Origin: Cryptomeria japonica
Lineage: Eukaryota > Streptophyta > Pinopsida > Cupressales > Cupressaceae
NCBI RefSeq assembly: GCF_030272615.1
Contig: NC_081407.1
Coordinates: 101,539,897 to 101,603,896, forward strand
Direction of reading: 5' to 3'
Length of the DNA: 64,000 nucleotides
This document shows, piece after piece, positions 46,301 through 56,448 of the stretch. The notes beneath the pieces were generated by a model. It was not told the origin of the DNA and searched no databases. It saw only the letters and a list, made by a program, of their open reading frames with translations. Made by a program: the position numbers and the translations under genes. Numbering within the stretch: the first letter of the stretch is position 1; every line of letters begins with the position of its first letter.

Positions 46301-47715
46301 TGATGAATAATGATGAACATCAGATACCCTAACTGGTACTGAGAGGGGGAGGTGAATCAGTACATACAAAAACTTCTTTGTAACTTATAATGATAACCAG
46401 TTGTCTTCATTACTGAACTTAACCATGGCGATACTGGTTAAACACAGTAAGACTTTAGACATCTAAACCATTAAACTGAATACTACAAATATTATTCAAC
46501 ACTTGATAACTACTTCACCAATAAACATATGCATGTGTTGTATCAGTAATACTATAACTATTATCTTTGCATGCATAATCACCTAAACAAAGAATACTTA
46601 ATCATCACATGAAAATGCACAACTCATGACACACAAATTTTTCACGTGGAAACCCAAATGAGAAAAACCACGATGGGGACGAATACCCACAAGCTTGTTT
46701 TGAACTCTTTTGAAGCTCGCTCTGTTAGGAGCCTAGTCCAGTTAAAGACTTTTACAATAAGGTTCTGCTAGGAACCGATCCTGTTAAAGATAACCCAGTT
46801 AAGGGATGGTTATATACCCTGTTAAAGGTTGAAACCCTGTTAAAGGTTACCTTGCTAGAGTATTTAAAGAACTCAATGAACTTGAGTCACCTGGTTTGAG
46901 GATTTATAGTAAGCTTGTTAAAGCTACCCAACAAAGGGATTTTCCTTCTGTTGAAATGATTAGAAGATAATAGGTAAAACTCTGATATGATAACAACACT
47001 ATATGCCAAGGTAGATCCTTTTCAGTTCCTCTACTCTGTAATCACACTCTACAATTTTCACTCACTGGTTTGGCAAGTATCTCATCACTTGGATACATAC
47101 ACAACTTTTGCCAACAACTTACAATAACAAACATCATCGACCTTATAGACAATAATTAGGTCGGTAGCATAAACTCCAAACCGTAAACCCTAAGCATCTT
47201 AGGTTTACAATCACAAGCAGTCCAATCCTGACCATACAAAACACTTAGCATAGAATGAAACAATCTTAAACAGATCACAAGTCATTCTGCATCGTCCATT
47301 CTTCACCGCACATAGAAATCAGTAACCTATCATGCTTTCTTCTCATACCGCTAAGACGAATGTTCATTCCCAAGGTAGACAATAAATGCAGTCGATCTTC
47401 ACATGCAAGATCCTCAAGGAAATCCTTCACATGCACAAAACTAACATGGCATCTTGATCTCATCCTCATTTCTTAGCCAACTCATCACGAATATCATCGG
47501 TTGAATCGCACAAGCTAAATTGCCAAACCGGAAACCCTAGAGCTGAGACTACCAATCAGTAGTCACACTTAGTGAAACCTCGACATCGGTTTACTACTTC
47601 TCTTCATACCAGTTCTCCAACTTGATCACCAATAACAAATTCCTCCAATCTTCATACTAGTTGACCTAAACTAATTGACATCAATGACAACATATCTGTT
47701 CATCAAATGCCAACA
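46301..47715 (-). repeat. 5' LTR of Copia-1
   Basis: 1415 bp, same termini as the left LTR. In the first 100 bp I count about ten differences between the two, so this insertion is considerably older than Gypsy-1. Confidence 0.88.
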
Positions 47716-48150
47716 AACTCCCCCTTTGGCATTGATGGCAATACTCAGTGTAGCATTGCAACTAAAAACATCATAGACCAGTGCAACTATAATATATATC
47801 TTCTCCCATATCATATATCTTCTCCCTGTCATATATCTTCTCCCCTTTCACAACAATGCCAAAGTGGAGGCATAAGCTTCCATACTCCACTATGCTGCTC
47901 CCCCTATGGAGTAGCATCCTTCAACACATCAATCCTGAAAAAATTATCACTGTAATACCTAACTAATGTGGAGCACACACATCTTTATTTTACTTCATGA
48001 AGGGGTAGAACCCCTAATTCACCTCTCAAATAGGTAAATGTAGTCTTCGGTAAGGGCTTAGTGAATATGTCTGCTAGTTGCTCCTTACTGGAAACATGTT
48101 CTAATACAACCTCTTTGCTTTGAACCTTCTCTCTCAAGAAGTGATACTAT
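47716..48150 (-). repeat. partial tandem copy of the Copia-1 3' internal end
   Basis: It repeats 41861-42290: polypurine tract, 3' untranslated part and the last codons of RNase H. It ends at 'gtgatact' and joins transposase sequence without an LTR. Confidence 0.85.
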
Positions 48151-48481
48151 TTGTGTCATTGTGTTTAGCCAAAAAAAACAATTGACAACCAAAATCATTA
48201 ACGAAGAGGGTATTGAGTACCCAATAGGGTCTATTGTCATGACAGGAACATGGCTTAGGAGATACCCTATCAAGAATTCTGATGTTTGGTTGTTCGAGGA
48301 CTTTGAAACACACAGACATGTTCTTCATTTCTCTAACCTTGTTGTTGCAACAAATATTCATTTGATGAAGTATTGTGGTAGACCTCATAACAAGATTTTA
48401 TGGAAAGTTCATGAATATGACCATGAGGCAATACTTGACACAGTACGAGTTAGATTCAATCCTAAAGGCTCACTTGATTGA
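48151..48481 (+). pseudogene. transposase-like gene of the TIR element, 3' part
   Basis: An open frame of about 108 codons starting right at the Copia junction: TKIINEEGIEYPIGSIVMTG, then TWLRRYPIKNSDVWLFEDFE, FSNLVVATNIHLMKY and KILWKVHEYDHEAILDTVR, with stop TGA at 48479. It continues the transposase-like gene interrupted at 40452. The central region, where the remaining catalytic acidic residues of an RNase H-fold transposase would be expected, is not found on either side, so it was deleted together with the Copia event. I do not recognise a named domain in this C-terminal part. Confidence 0.6.
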
Positions 48482-48994
48482 TTCTACGGTTCAAAGTAGA
48501 ATGATTTTGATAATTTTTTATAAATCATCGATGAATTGTTCTATATTCATTTTTTGTATATATAAATGCCCATGAGCTGATTTTTACATGTTTAGGGGCA
48601 TAATTGGTAATGAGATGATTTGTACATATGTACATGCCAAATTTTGTATATTGAAATGGTGATGAGTTGAATCGCACATATTGTAATGCCAAATTTTGTA
48701 TAAAAGCCCATGAGATGATTTGTAAGACATTTTTTTGTATAATCAAATAGCCAAGAGCTTATTTGATCATATTTAGAGGCAAATTTTTGAATAATATGTG
48801 ACTATTTTGTGTGTCAATGTTTTGTGACTATGTTTTGAGTATATGTGATGTGATAAGGTCAATCATGAGCATTCTTGATTCTTGTATAATCATAGAGAAT
48901 TATTGAGTCATTATTGGGTCATAGGGTTCATAGATTGAGACTAGATACAATTTGAGCAAAAAATATCATTATTATCAAAAAATTGTCAAAAAAG
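48482..48994. other. AT-rich stretch with short imperfect repeats
   Basis: Words like 'gatgatttgtacat', 'ccatgagatgatttgtaa' and 'tgccaaattttgtata' recur between 48560 and 48780 at about 60-80 bp spacing. No coding signal. Confidence 0.5.
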
Positions 48995-51900
48995 TTGTCA
49001 AGCAACTTGTACATTGCGTTGGTAGGGTATGACTCTCAATGTTCCAGTGCATTGGGATACATGACAGGGGCATGCCTAGTGTAGACCTACCCACTCAAAC
49101 GTTCTCATGACGTCGGTTTATGCACACAACGAGCCGAATCAATTCTAGTCAATCCTGCAACTTTGCATTGCATGCAACTGATGGTTTTTTCAACAAGTGA
49201 AAAAATGCTACGAATTGAAAATGGCTCCGAGTCATCAAAAACTAAGATAGGTCATTGTAGAGAAGCCTCACGCGACCCCACAGGTTTAAACATATCATCC
49301 ATATATGCTCTGGATTTGAAGAAATAGTCCGTCAAATTTTGACAATTTTTTGGACTCAGGGCACTTGAGAGATTGCACCAGTAGGGTATGACTCTCGATG
49401 TTCTGACACATTGGGATTCATTATAGGGGCATTCCTAGCTTAAACCTTCCCACTTGGATGTGTTCATAACATCGATTTGTGCACATGACAAGACGAATCA
49501 ATTCTAGCCAATCCTGCAACTTTGCATTGCATGCAACTAACAGTTTTTGCAACAGGCGAATAAATGCTACCAATTGAAAATGGCTTTGAGTCATCAAAAA
49601 ATGAGATAGGCCATTTTAGAGGAGCCTCACATGACCCCATAGGTTCAAATGGATCAACCATATGTGCTTTGGGTTTGAAGAAACAGTTTGTGAAATTTTG
49701 ACAATTTTTTGGACTCAAGGCACTTGAGAGATCGCATCGGTAGGGTATGACTCTCGATGTTCTAGCACATTGGGATGCATGACAGGGGCATGCCTAGCAT
49801 AACCCTGCCCACCCAGATGCACTCGTGACATCGAATTGTGAAAATGACAAGCTGAATCAATTCTAGCCAATCCTGCAACTTTGCATTGCATGCAACTGAC
49901 AGTTTTTGTAGCAGATGAATAAATGCTACCAATTGAAAAGGGGTCCGAGTCATCAAAAATTGAGATAGGCCATTTTAAAGGAGTCTCACACGACCCCACA
50001 AGTTCAAATGAATTGACTATATGTGCTCTGGATTTAAAGAAATAGACCGTCAAATTTTGACAATTTTTTAGACTCAGGGCACTTGCGAGATTGCACTAGT
50101 AGGGTATGACTCTTGACGTTTCGACGCATTGGGATGTAGGACAGGGGCATGCCTAGAGTAAACCTGCCCACCCGAATGTGCTCACAATGTTGGTTTGTGC
50201 ACACAATGAACCGAATCAATTCTAGCTAATACTGCAACTTTGCATTGCATGCAACTGACAATTTTTGCAACAGGCAAAAAAATGCTACCAATTGAAAATG
50301 GCTCCAAGTCATCAAAACTTGAGATAGGAAATCGTCGAGGAGCCTCACACAACCCCACAGGTTTAAACATATCAACCATATGTGCTCTGGATTTGAAGAA
50401 ACACTTCATCAAATTTTGACAATTTTTTGGACTTAGGGCACTTGAGAGATTGCATCGGTAGGGTATGACTCTTGATGTTCTGGCGCATGGGGATGCATGA
50501 CAGGGGCATGCCTAGCATAAAACTGCCCACTCAGATGTGCTCACAATGTCAGTTTCTGCACACGATGAGCTAAATCAATTCTAGCTAATCCTGTAACTTT
50601 GCATTACATGCAGCTGATGATTTTTGCAGCAGACGAATAAATGCTACCAATTGAAAATGGCTTCAAGTCGTCAAAAACCAAGATAGACCATTGTAGAGGA
50701 GCCTCATGTGACCCCACAAGTTTAAACAGATCGACCATATGTGCTCTAGATATGACGAAACAGTCTGTCAAATTTTGATAATTTTTTAGACTCAGGGCAC
50801 TTGAGAGATCGCACTGGTAGGGTATGACTCTCAACATTCCAGCACATTGGGATGCATGATAGGGGCATGCCTAGCATAAAAATTCCCACTCGGATGCGCT
50901 TGTGACATCAATTTGTGCACATGATGAGCTGAATTAATTCTCGCCAATCCTACAACTTTGCATTGCATGCAACTAACGGTTTTTGTAGCAGGCGAATAAA
51001 TGCTACCAATTGAAAATGGCTCTGAGTCATCAAAAACTGAGATAGGCCACTGTAGAGGAGCCTCACATGACCCCACAAGTTTAAATGGATTGACCATATG
51101 TGCTCTAGATTTAAAGAAACAATCAGTCAAATTTTGACAATTTTTTGGACTCAGGGCACTAGAGAGATCGCATTGGTAGGATATGACTCTCGACGTTCCA
51201 GTGCATTCAGATGCACGATAGGGGCATACCTAGCATAAACCTACCCACCTAAATATGCTCGTGACATTGGTTTGTGCACACGACAAGCTGAATCAATTCT
51301 AGCTAATCCTACAACTTTGCATTGCATGCAACTGACGGTTTTTGCAGCAGGCGAATAAATTTTACCAATTGAAAATGGCTCTGAGTCATCAAAAACTAAG
51401 ATAGGCCATTGTAGAGGAGCCTCACGCAATCCCATAGGTTTAAACGGATTGACCATATGTGCTTTGGATTTGAAGAAACACTTCGTCAAATTTCAACAAT
51501 TTTTTGGACTCAGGGCACTTGAGAGATTGTACTGATAGGGTATGACTCTCGACGTTCTGGTGCATTGGGATGCATGATAGGGGAATGCCTAGCATAAACC
51601 TACCCAACTAGACATGCTCTCAATTTCAATTTATGCACACGATGAACCGAATCAATTCTAGCCAATCCTGCAACTTTGCATTGCATGTAACTGATGGTTT
51701 TTGTAGCAGGCGAAAAAATGCTACCAATTGAAAATGGCTCAGAGTCGTCAAAAATTGAGATAGGTCATTGTAGAGGATCCTCACACGATCCCACAGGATC
51801 AAATGAATTGACCATATGTGCTCCAAATTTGAAGAAACATTTCGTCAAATTTTGATAATGTTTTGGACTCAGGGCACTTGAGAGATCGCCCCAGGAGGGT

Positions 51901-51998
51901 ATGACTCTCGACTTTCCGGTGCTTTGGGATGCATGAGAGGGGCATGCCTAGTGTAAACCTGCCCACCTAGATATGCTCGTGATGTCAGTTTGTGCAGC
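48995..51998. repeat. 359-bp satellite array, about 8.4 units
   Basis: The phase word '(g/a)gact(c/t)agg' falls at 49352, 49711, 50070, 50429, 50788, 51147, 51506 and 51865: every step is exactly 359 bp. Substitutions between units are many, perhaps 10-15 percent, yet the length is constant. Each unit contains 'caactttgcattgcatgcaac' and 'gaaaatggct'. On the minus strand each unit holds an open stretch of about 80-110 codons (FKSRAHMV, SCEAPLQWPI, CMQCKV), but 359 is not a multiple of three and the frame shifts between units. The left edge is gradual near 48995, and the right edge breaks at about 51998. Confidence 0.95.
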
Positions 51999-52551
51999 CG
52001 ATAACCATAATTTGACCATTGCGAGCGTGAGGGTGCTCTCGCACTAAACACATATTATTGTTTATATTCATATTGTCGATTTTTGTTGTTTATATTCATA
52101 TTGTTGATTACATATGCAAATATTCATCTAAATTTATAAAAGGGCAGCCACCAAATACATTGAATACATAATAATGAACTGAATATAAAGAGTTTTGTAG
52201 GGTTAATTCAACATTTTAAATTTTTTCTCAAATCATATTCCATGATTGCAATGTTTTATATCATATATTTTTGTTGTTTATATTCATATTGTTGATTACA
52301 TAGGCAAATGATCAATTAAATTTATAAAAGGACAACCACAAAATACAATGAATACAAAATAATAAACTCGGTACACATTTATTGGATCGAATATCAAAAT
52401 TTATATATATCAAAAAAAGGCATGTCTATCAAGTCAATACAAGTATTACAAAAATGTGGCATATGCCATATCCAAGTCGATATACAATAAAAATGTAGAA
52501 TATATCTACATGTATTGGTCATTCTATGACCAAAGCTAACACTATATGATC
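51999..52551. other. AT-rich spacer with a short direct duplication
   Basis: 'gttgtttatattcatattgttgattacat' style sequence at about 52085 is repeated at about 52272 together with 'aaatttataaaag' and 'caaccac(c)aaatac', an offset of about 187 bp. No gene. Confidence 0.55.
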
Positions 52552-55134
52552 CTAAACTTGTGGTGGATCATCAAAATAAAGCCTCTTCAATGCGATACAT
52601 GGCTTTGTAGATGGCTACAAAACCACAATTCAAAAGCCAAGTTACAATTCTTTTGTAGAAAATAGTTCACAATTAACAACATAACTATGCATATAACTAT
52701 AATTCATTTGCAATTGAAATTTAGATTACCTCATCAGCTGATCTAGGAGCTAATGTCTTCGCTCTCCTCTCCTTGTCACTCTTAGGAGTTTTCTTGAAGA
52801 CATACTTAAATGGATCCACGTTATGGCCGTACCGCAAAGGGGTCTATTGTAGAATAAATGTATAATTAATACAATGTACTAACATAAATATATCAAAAAC
52901 ACTTAAAAGCTATAATATAAAGAACAATGATGTACCCGTGTCTAAGCTGCTTCTCTAATGGACTGAGGATGGCTCACCATCGATGGAGAAACTGTGGCTA
53001 TTACCTATACAAAAAATGTTCAATTATTAAATACAATTAATCTAATGATAATTATTGTAGGTTAAAAAAAATTAATGTAATATATCAAACAAAAGTGCAC
53101 TGGATCTTGAGATGCCTCTCCAATGCATGGAGGAGGGTTCGCCATTGATGAAATAGCTATGGATATTTCTTGTATGAAAAAATTATAAGATTATAATATA
53201 TCACAAGTTCACATGTACGCGTGCATATAATCATGAAATCAAGAAAATAAAGTAGAGATACATACCTCTGCCCTCTCTTGATCCATAAGTGAATCAGGTG
53301 TATTCAACAAATCCACATAACTCAATGGCCCTTGTACATGTAAAATAGACAAAAAACACTAATCAATCTACAAACCCCAACTAATACTTGATTTCAACAT
53401 TTTCAAACAATTGTACAACTAAAAATGTGTTCAATTACCTTCTTTCGATGTTTTGGCATCTTTGAGGAATTCTTTTTCTTAGGATGAGCCCTAGATGCAG
53501 AGGGGGTACCCTAAAAAAACAAAATTATGATGAGATATTAGTACAAATAATATATTAAACATAATTTTAAAAATCTAAAATGAAATGACTTGCATATTCC
53601 ATCAAAACAATACATAAAAAGGGTTGTACAAAATATGATACCGTATAGCCTTGTAGACCAAAATAGATTGCTGAGAGTGTGATGTCATCAATCTGGGACA
53701 TTTGGTCCCCTATCAACACCTACAAACCAAAAATTGGACCAAACATTAAATATAGTTAGTATATCTTGTATTTTTTTGAATTTAAAGTGTACTATTCTAT
53801 TTTAACATCAAAATTTATACCTCAGGCATCGAAGTTGCAGCTGTAGTAATTGGGGGAGGAGTATGGGATACCTCTGCTGCATCCTAAAATGCATATTATT
53901 TATCTCAATTTAAATCGATGTATAAATGAAAATTCATTTATGTAATTACAAATTTAAAGTGACTGATAAATAAAATGCTATGAATTCAAATCAACACACC
54001 TGTGTCTGTCGCTCATGGGAAAACACCATGTCCATCAACTCATCTATCAGCATGAAATACTCAGCCATGCGGGCCTGACATCTACTCCCATAAATCATCC
54101 ACGAATGAGATGTGGATCCATCTGCATCGACTGCATCATCTATCCCCAAGCAACTGACACACATGCTGGATGGGCTCTATGTCACCACCTAGAGCAACTA
54201 ATGGCTCATCATCCAATACAATAGGGTGTGCTAATGACATCCCATGCTGGATGATGACACCAGTCAATGTTGTGGCTGCCTGAAGATTCTGTAGCTCCAT
54301 CGACTCTTTCAACTCTACTGGGACAACATGATGCACCTTGGGTTTGGGTGCTAGGGGGCGGCGACTCTCCATGGGTATTCGCCTACGGGCTCTAGGTCTA
54401 TCTTGGGCAAAGCTGCCACCTCTACCATGGAACTCTCTCATGTCAAAATATTTTGGGCACACATTGAGCACAAACTCACAATATAATTTTCTCAAAAAAT
54501 ACAATGGCACCTCATAATTATTACAAGGTGGATCATCAAAGACCATCCACCACCTCTGCCAAAAAAGATTTTTCATCTGCGCATTGGTACACCAATGTAT
54601 GGGAAACCTCTTTGCATTAAGAGGTAAGGACTGACCAGTTTTGGGATCAACGAAAAGGGCACATATTTCTTGTTTACTAATATTTTTGTTTTTTACTCCC
54701 TCGTATGATAGCCCATCGACATAAAATTGATGACACCTATCCCTAAAGTTTTCCCATTTGGTAATTTGTGTGGAAACAACTATGGCACCACTAGCTAATG
54801 TTTCTAGGCTAGTGGCAAGGGATTGATGATGTTCAAGTTCAGATGTTTTCAATTTGTTAATCAGTCTATTGATTTTAGACATATTTTGTCCTAACTGATT
54901 AATTAATTGCTCTCATGTTTCAGGTGTGCAGTCAAAAGGAGGAATTGGGGGTGCATCTTGTGTGTTTTCAAGAGGTGCATTTGGTTGTTCTTGTTGTGGA
55001 ATAGAAGAATTTGGTTTTTGAAACAAAAAATGAAAAAACATAATCAAAATTAATGAAATTAAATTCAAAATGTAAAACAAATTGAACAAATGAGAAAGAA
55101 AGACAAAAATTAACAAAAAATAACCTTCATCCAT
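52552..55134 (-). pseudogene. second gene of the TIR transposon, about nine exons, function unknown
   Basis: Exon 1 (55134-54000) starts MDEG, has one TGA at 54915-54913 and one frameshift near 54200. It reads through NMSKINRLINKLKTSELEHH, WCTNAQMKNLFWQRWWMVFD, PLYFLRKLYCEFVLNV, an Arg-rich stretch (RPRARRRIPMESRRP), then DAVDADGSTSHSWMIYGSRC and MVFSHERQTQ. Short exons follow with clean acceptor and donor sites: 53883-53821 (63 bp), 53719-53642 (78 bp, VLIGDQMSQIDDITLSAIYF), 53510-53439 (72 bp, basic HPKKKNSSKMPKHRKK), 53330-53266, about 53175-53095 and about 53010-52940 (two look-alike exons), about 52848-52735 (YGHNVDPFKYVFKKTPKSDK) and about 52614-52552 (RLYFDDPPQV, stop). The basic segments could be nuclear-localising or DNA-binding. 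I do not recognise the family. It is convergent with the transposase. Confidence 0.65.
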
Positions 55135-55261
55135 AGTGTCTGGAGGAAAAATATAGCACCCTGTTCGCGGTTTAGGAGAGAAAATGAAGAAAAAACAAAC
55201 TCAAAACACGCCTTTCATGGGAAAATAAGACCCAATTTTTTTTTTTTTAAACTTTTTTTGA

Positions 55262-55470
55262 TAGGCACTGCGTACGCGGTTCTTTTGGGATTATTAGTAC
55301 GTATGCACTCATTTTTCTATAAGCAGCATGTACACGCTCATTTTCCTAGAGGTAGCGTGTACGCACTACTTTCCCTAAAAGCAGTGTGTACGCACTACCT
55401 TATATAAGCTCGGGAACAACAAACCTAAGCGCATACACAGTCATTTCAAATTTTAGAACTCCATACGCGC
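55262..55470 (-). repeat. right subterminal repeats
   Basis: Cores GCGTACGCGG, GTACGTATGCAC, CATGTACACGC, GCGTGTACGCACTAC, GTGTGTACGCACTACC and ATACGCGCTGC recur at roughly 30-35 bp. They share the consensus G(C/T)GTACGCACTAC with the left subterminal units. Confidence 0.7.
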
Positions 55471-55489
55471 TGCTTGTTTTTCCATGTTT

Positions 55490-55538
55490 TTTTTGGGTGG
55501 TGTCCACTTTTCTGACCACCATCTTTGTGCACATACCC
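55490..55538 (-). repeat. right TIR of the large transposon
   Basis: GTGTCCACTTTTCTGACCAC then CATCTTTGTGCACATACCC, the inverted match of the left end, followed by ATTG. Confidence 0.88.
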
Positions 55539-55639
55539 ATTGGCCATTTCCTTTATAAAAGTGTGACACGGGTTTGTGCTTCTACTCGCAAATATTTGAA
55601 TTAGAAAAACTACTCATTATAGCATTGCTTTAGTTTTCA

Positions 55640-56320
55640 CTCAAATTCCATTTGGTGGAACAAGTTGATCAAATACCATGGCTAACCTCTTATTTTTTCC
55701 TTCCCAAGACAAGCATCTTTCTTATTCAAGAAAGGAGTTTGGTAGTTTGGAAATTTGTGGAATTTTCTTCTATGGAGTGGGATAGTTTGTTAAATCTTAA
55801 AATTCACTTTGATTTAAGCAATAGGTTCAAATGGTTTATTATCTTTGTGAAATCCTTGGTCTCTATTAAGCCAACTATGAAGCTTTGCACTCCTTTGAAA
55901 TGTAATTTCTCCAAGGATTGGTGGTGGTTGTTGAAGCATTAGTTTGACTTTTTTCTGCTTAAAGAAATATATCTAAATCTCCTGCATGTCCTTCCTTTAA
56001 ATCTTATATTGAATAAAAAATGGAAATATAAATTTTTAAAGAGAACTTAGAGAAAATTAAGTGCTTGGATATTGCAATCTAGAGCCAAGGCTTATCCTCA
56101 AATTCTAGCCCTAAAAATTATATATTCCAAGTTCCCTATTGGTGATAGATTGAGATAAATGAAGATACAACCATATAAATTCCCTTTTTTCCATCAAAGT
56201 AAAAGTTTAAAACATATTTTTTGGGACTATGCATGGACCAAAAGAAAGTGTAATAATATCTTTAGATATGTTCCTACCATTGTTTGTCATGATCTACATT
56301 GAAAAGAGGCTCTTTTGGGT
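55640..56320 (+). pseudogene. LINE fragment: reverse transcriptase C-terminal zinc-binding region
   Basis: Broken frames on the plus strand read like the tail of a plant LINE ORF2: KWKYKFLKRT, FPIGDRLR, then PFFHQSKSLKHIFWDYAWTK, the zf-RVT type motif usually written C-P-x-C...E-x2-x-H-x-F-x-x-C; here several cysteines are gone. A frame at 55652-55942 precedes it. No poly(A) tail or target duplication is seen. At 56450 it abuts the primer site of an orphan LTR. Confidence 0.6.
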
Positions 56321-56448
56321 TTAAAACTTCATAATCCATTGTCAAGATCTTCAAGAACAACAACTAGTTGCTATCTAAGATACCCAAATCCATTGATTCA
56401 CCTTCCCAGATCCACATCAATATGTTAGCCTTCTTCCGAGGAACTAGG

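Larger units (their letters stand above)
40453..48150 (-). mobile_element. Copia-1: minus-strand Copia element plus partial tandem copy
   Basis: LTRs lie at 40453-41860 and 46301-47715 (1408 and 1415 bp), starting TGTTGGCATTTGATGA and ending ATTCATCA in element orientation. The primer site TGGTATCAGAGC lies beside the right LTR (46288-46299) and the polypurine tract (AAAGGGGGAG) beside the left. Gag and all pol domains are present but broken. Beyond the right LTR, 47716-48150 repeats the 3' end of the internal region (41861-42290) and then stops abruptly in transposase sequence. A third LTR was therefore probably lost, together with part of the host gene, and no matching target duplication is present (CAGAT on the left only). 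The LTRs are clearly more diverged than those of Gypsy-1. Confidence 0.88.
35855..55542 (+). mobile_element. 19.7-kb TIR DNA transposon with two genes and a satellite array
   Basis: The left end at 35859 reads GGGTAAGTGCAC followed by AAAGATGGTGGTC. The right end at 55538, read on the other strand, is GGGTATGTGCAC followed by the same AAAGATGGTGGTC, one mismatch in 25 bp. A shorter shared word, AGTGGACAC, follows on both sides after a small indel. ATTG flanks both ends (35855-35858 and 55539-55542), a 4-bp target duplication. Inside are a transposase-like pseudogene on the plus strand, a second multi-exon gene on the minus strand in convergent order, subterminal repeats, a CT tract and a 359-bp satellite. 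A 7.7-kb Copia insertion accounts for part of the size. A related terminus lies at 541-1529. The superfamily is not certain. The 4-bp duplication and the transposase wording would allow Sola, but this is only a hypothesis. Confidence 0.85.

Noticed and set aside
48995-51998. A tandem-repeat protein gene
   Set aside because: The 359-bp period shifts the frame between units, and stops fall at each unit border.
35859-55538. Assigning the transposon firmly to Sola, CACTA or Mutator
   Set aside because: The ends are not CACTA, the duplication is 4 bp rather than 3 or 9, and the transposase core is deleted; Sola remains only a guess without a search.
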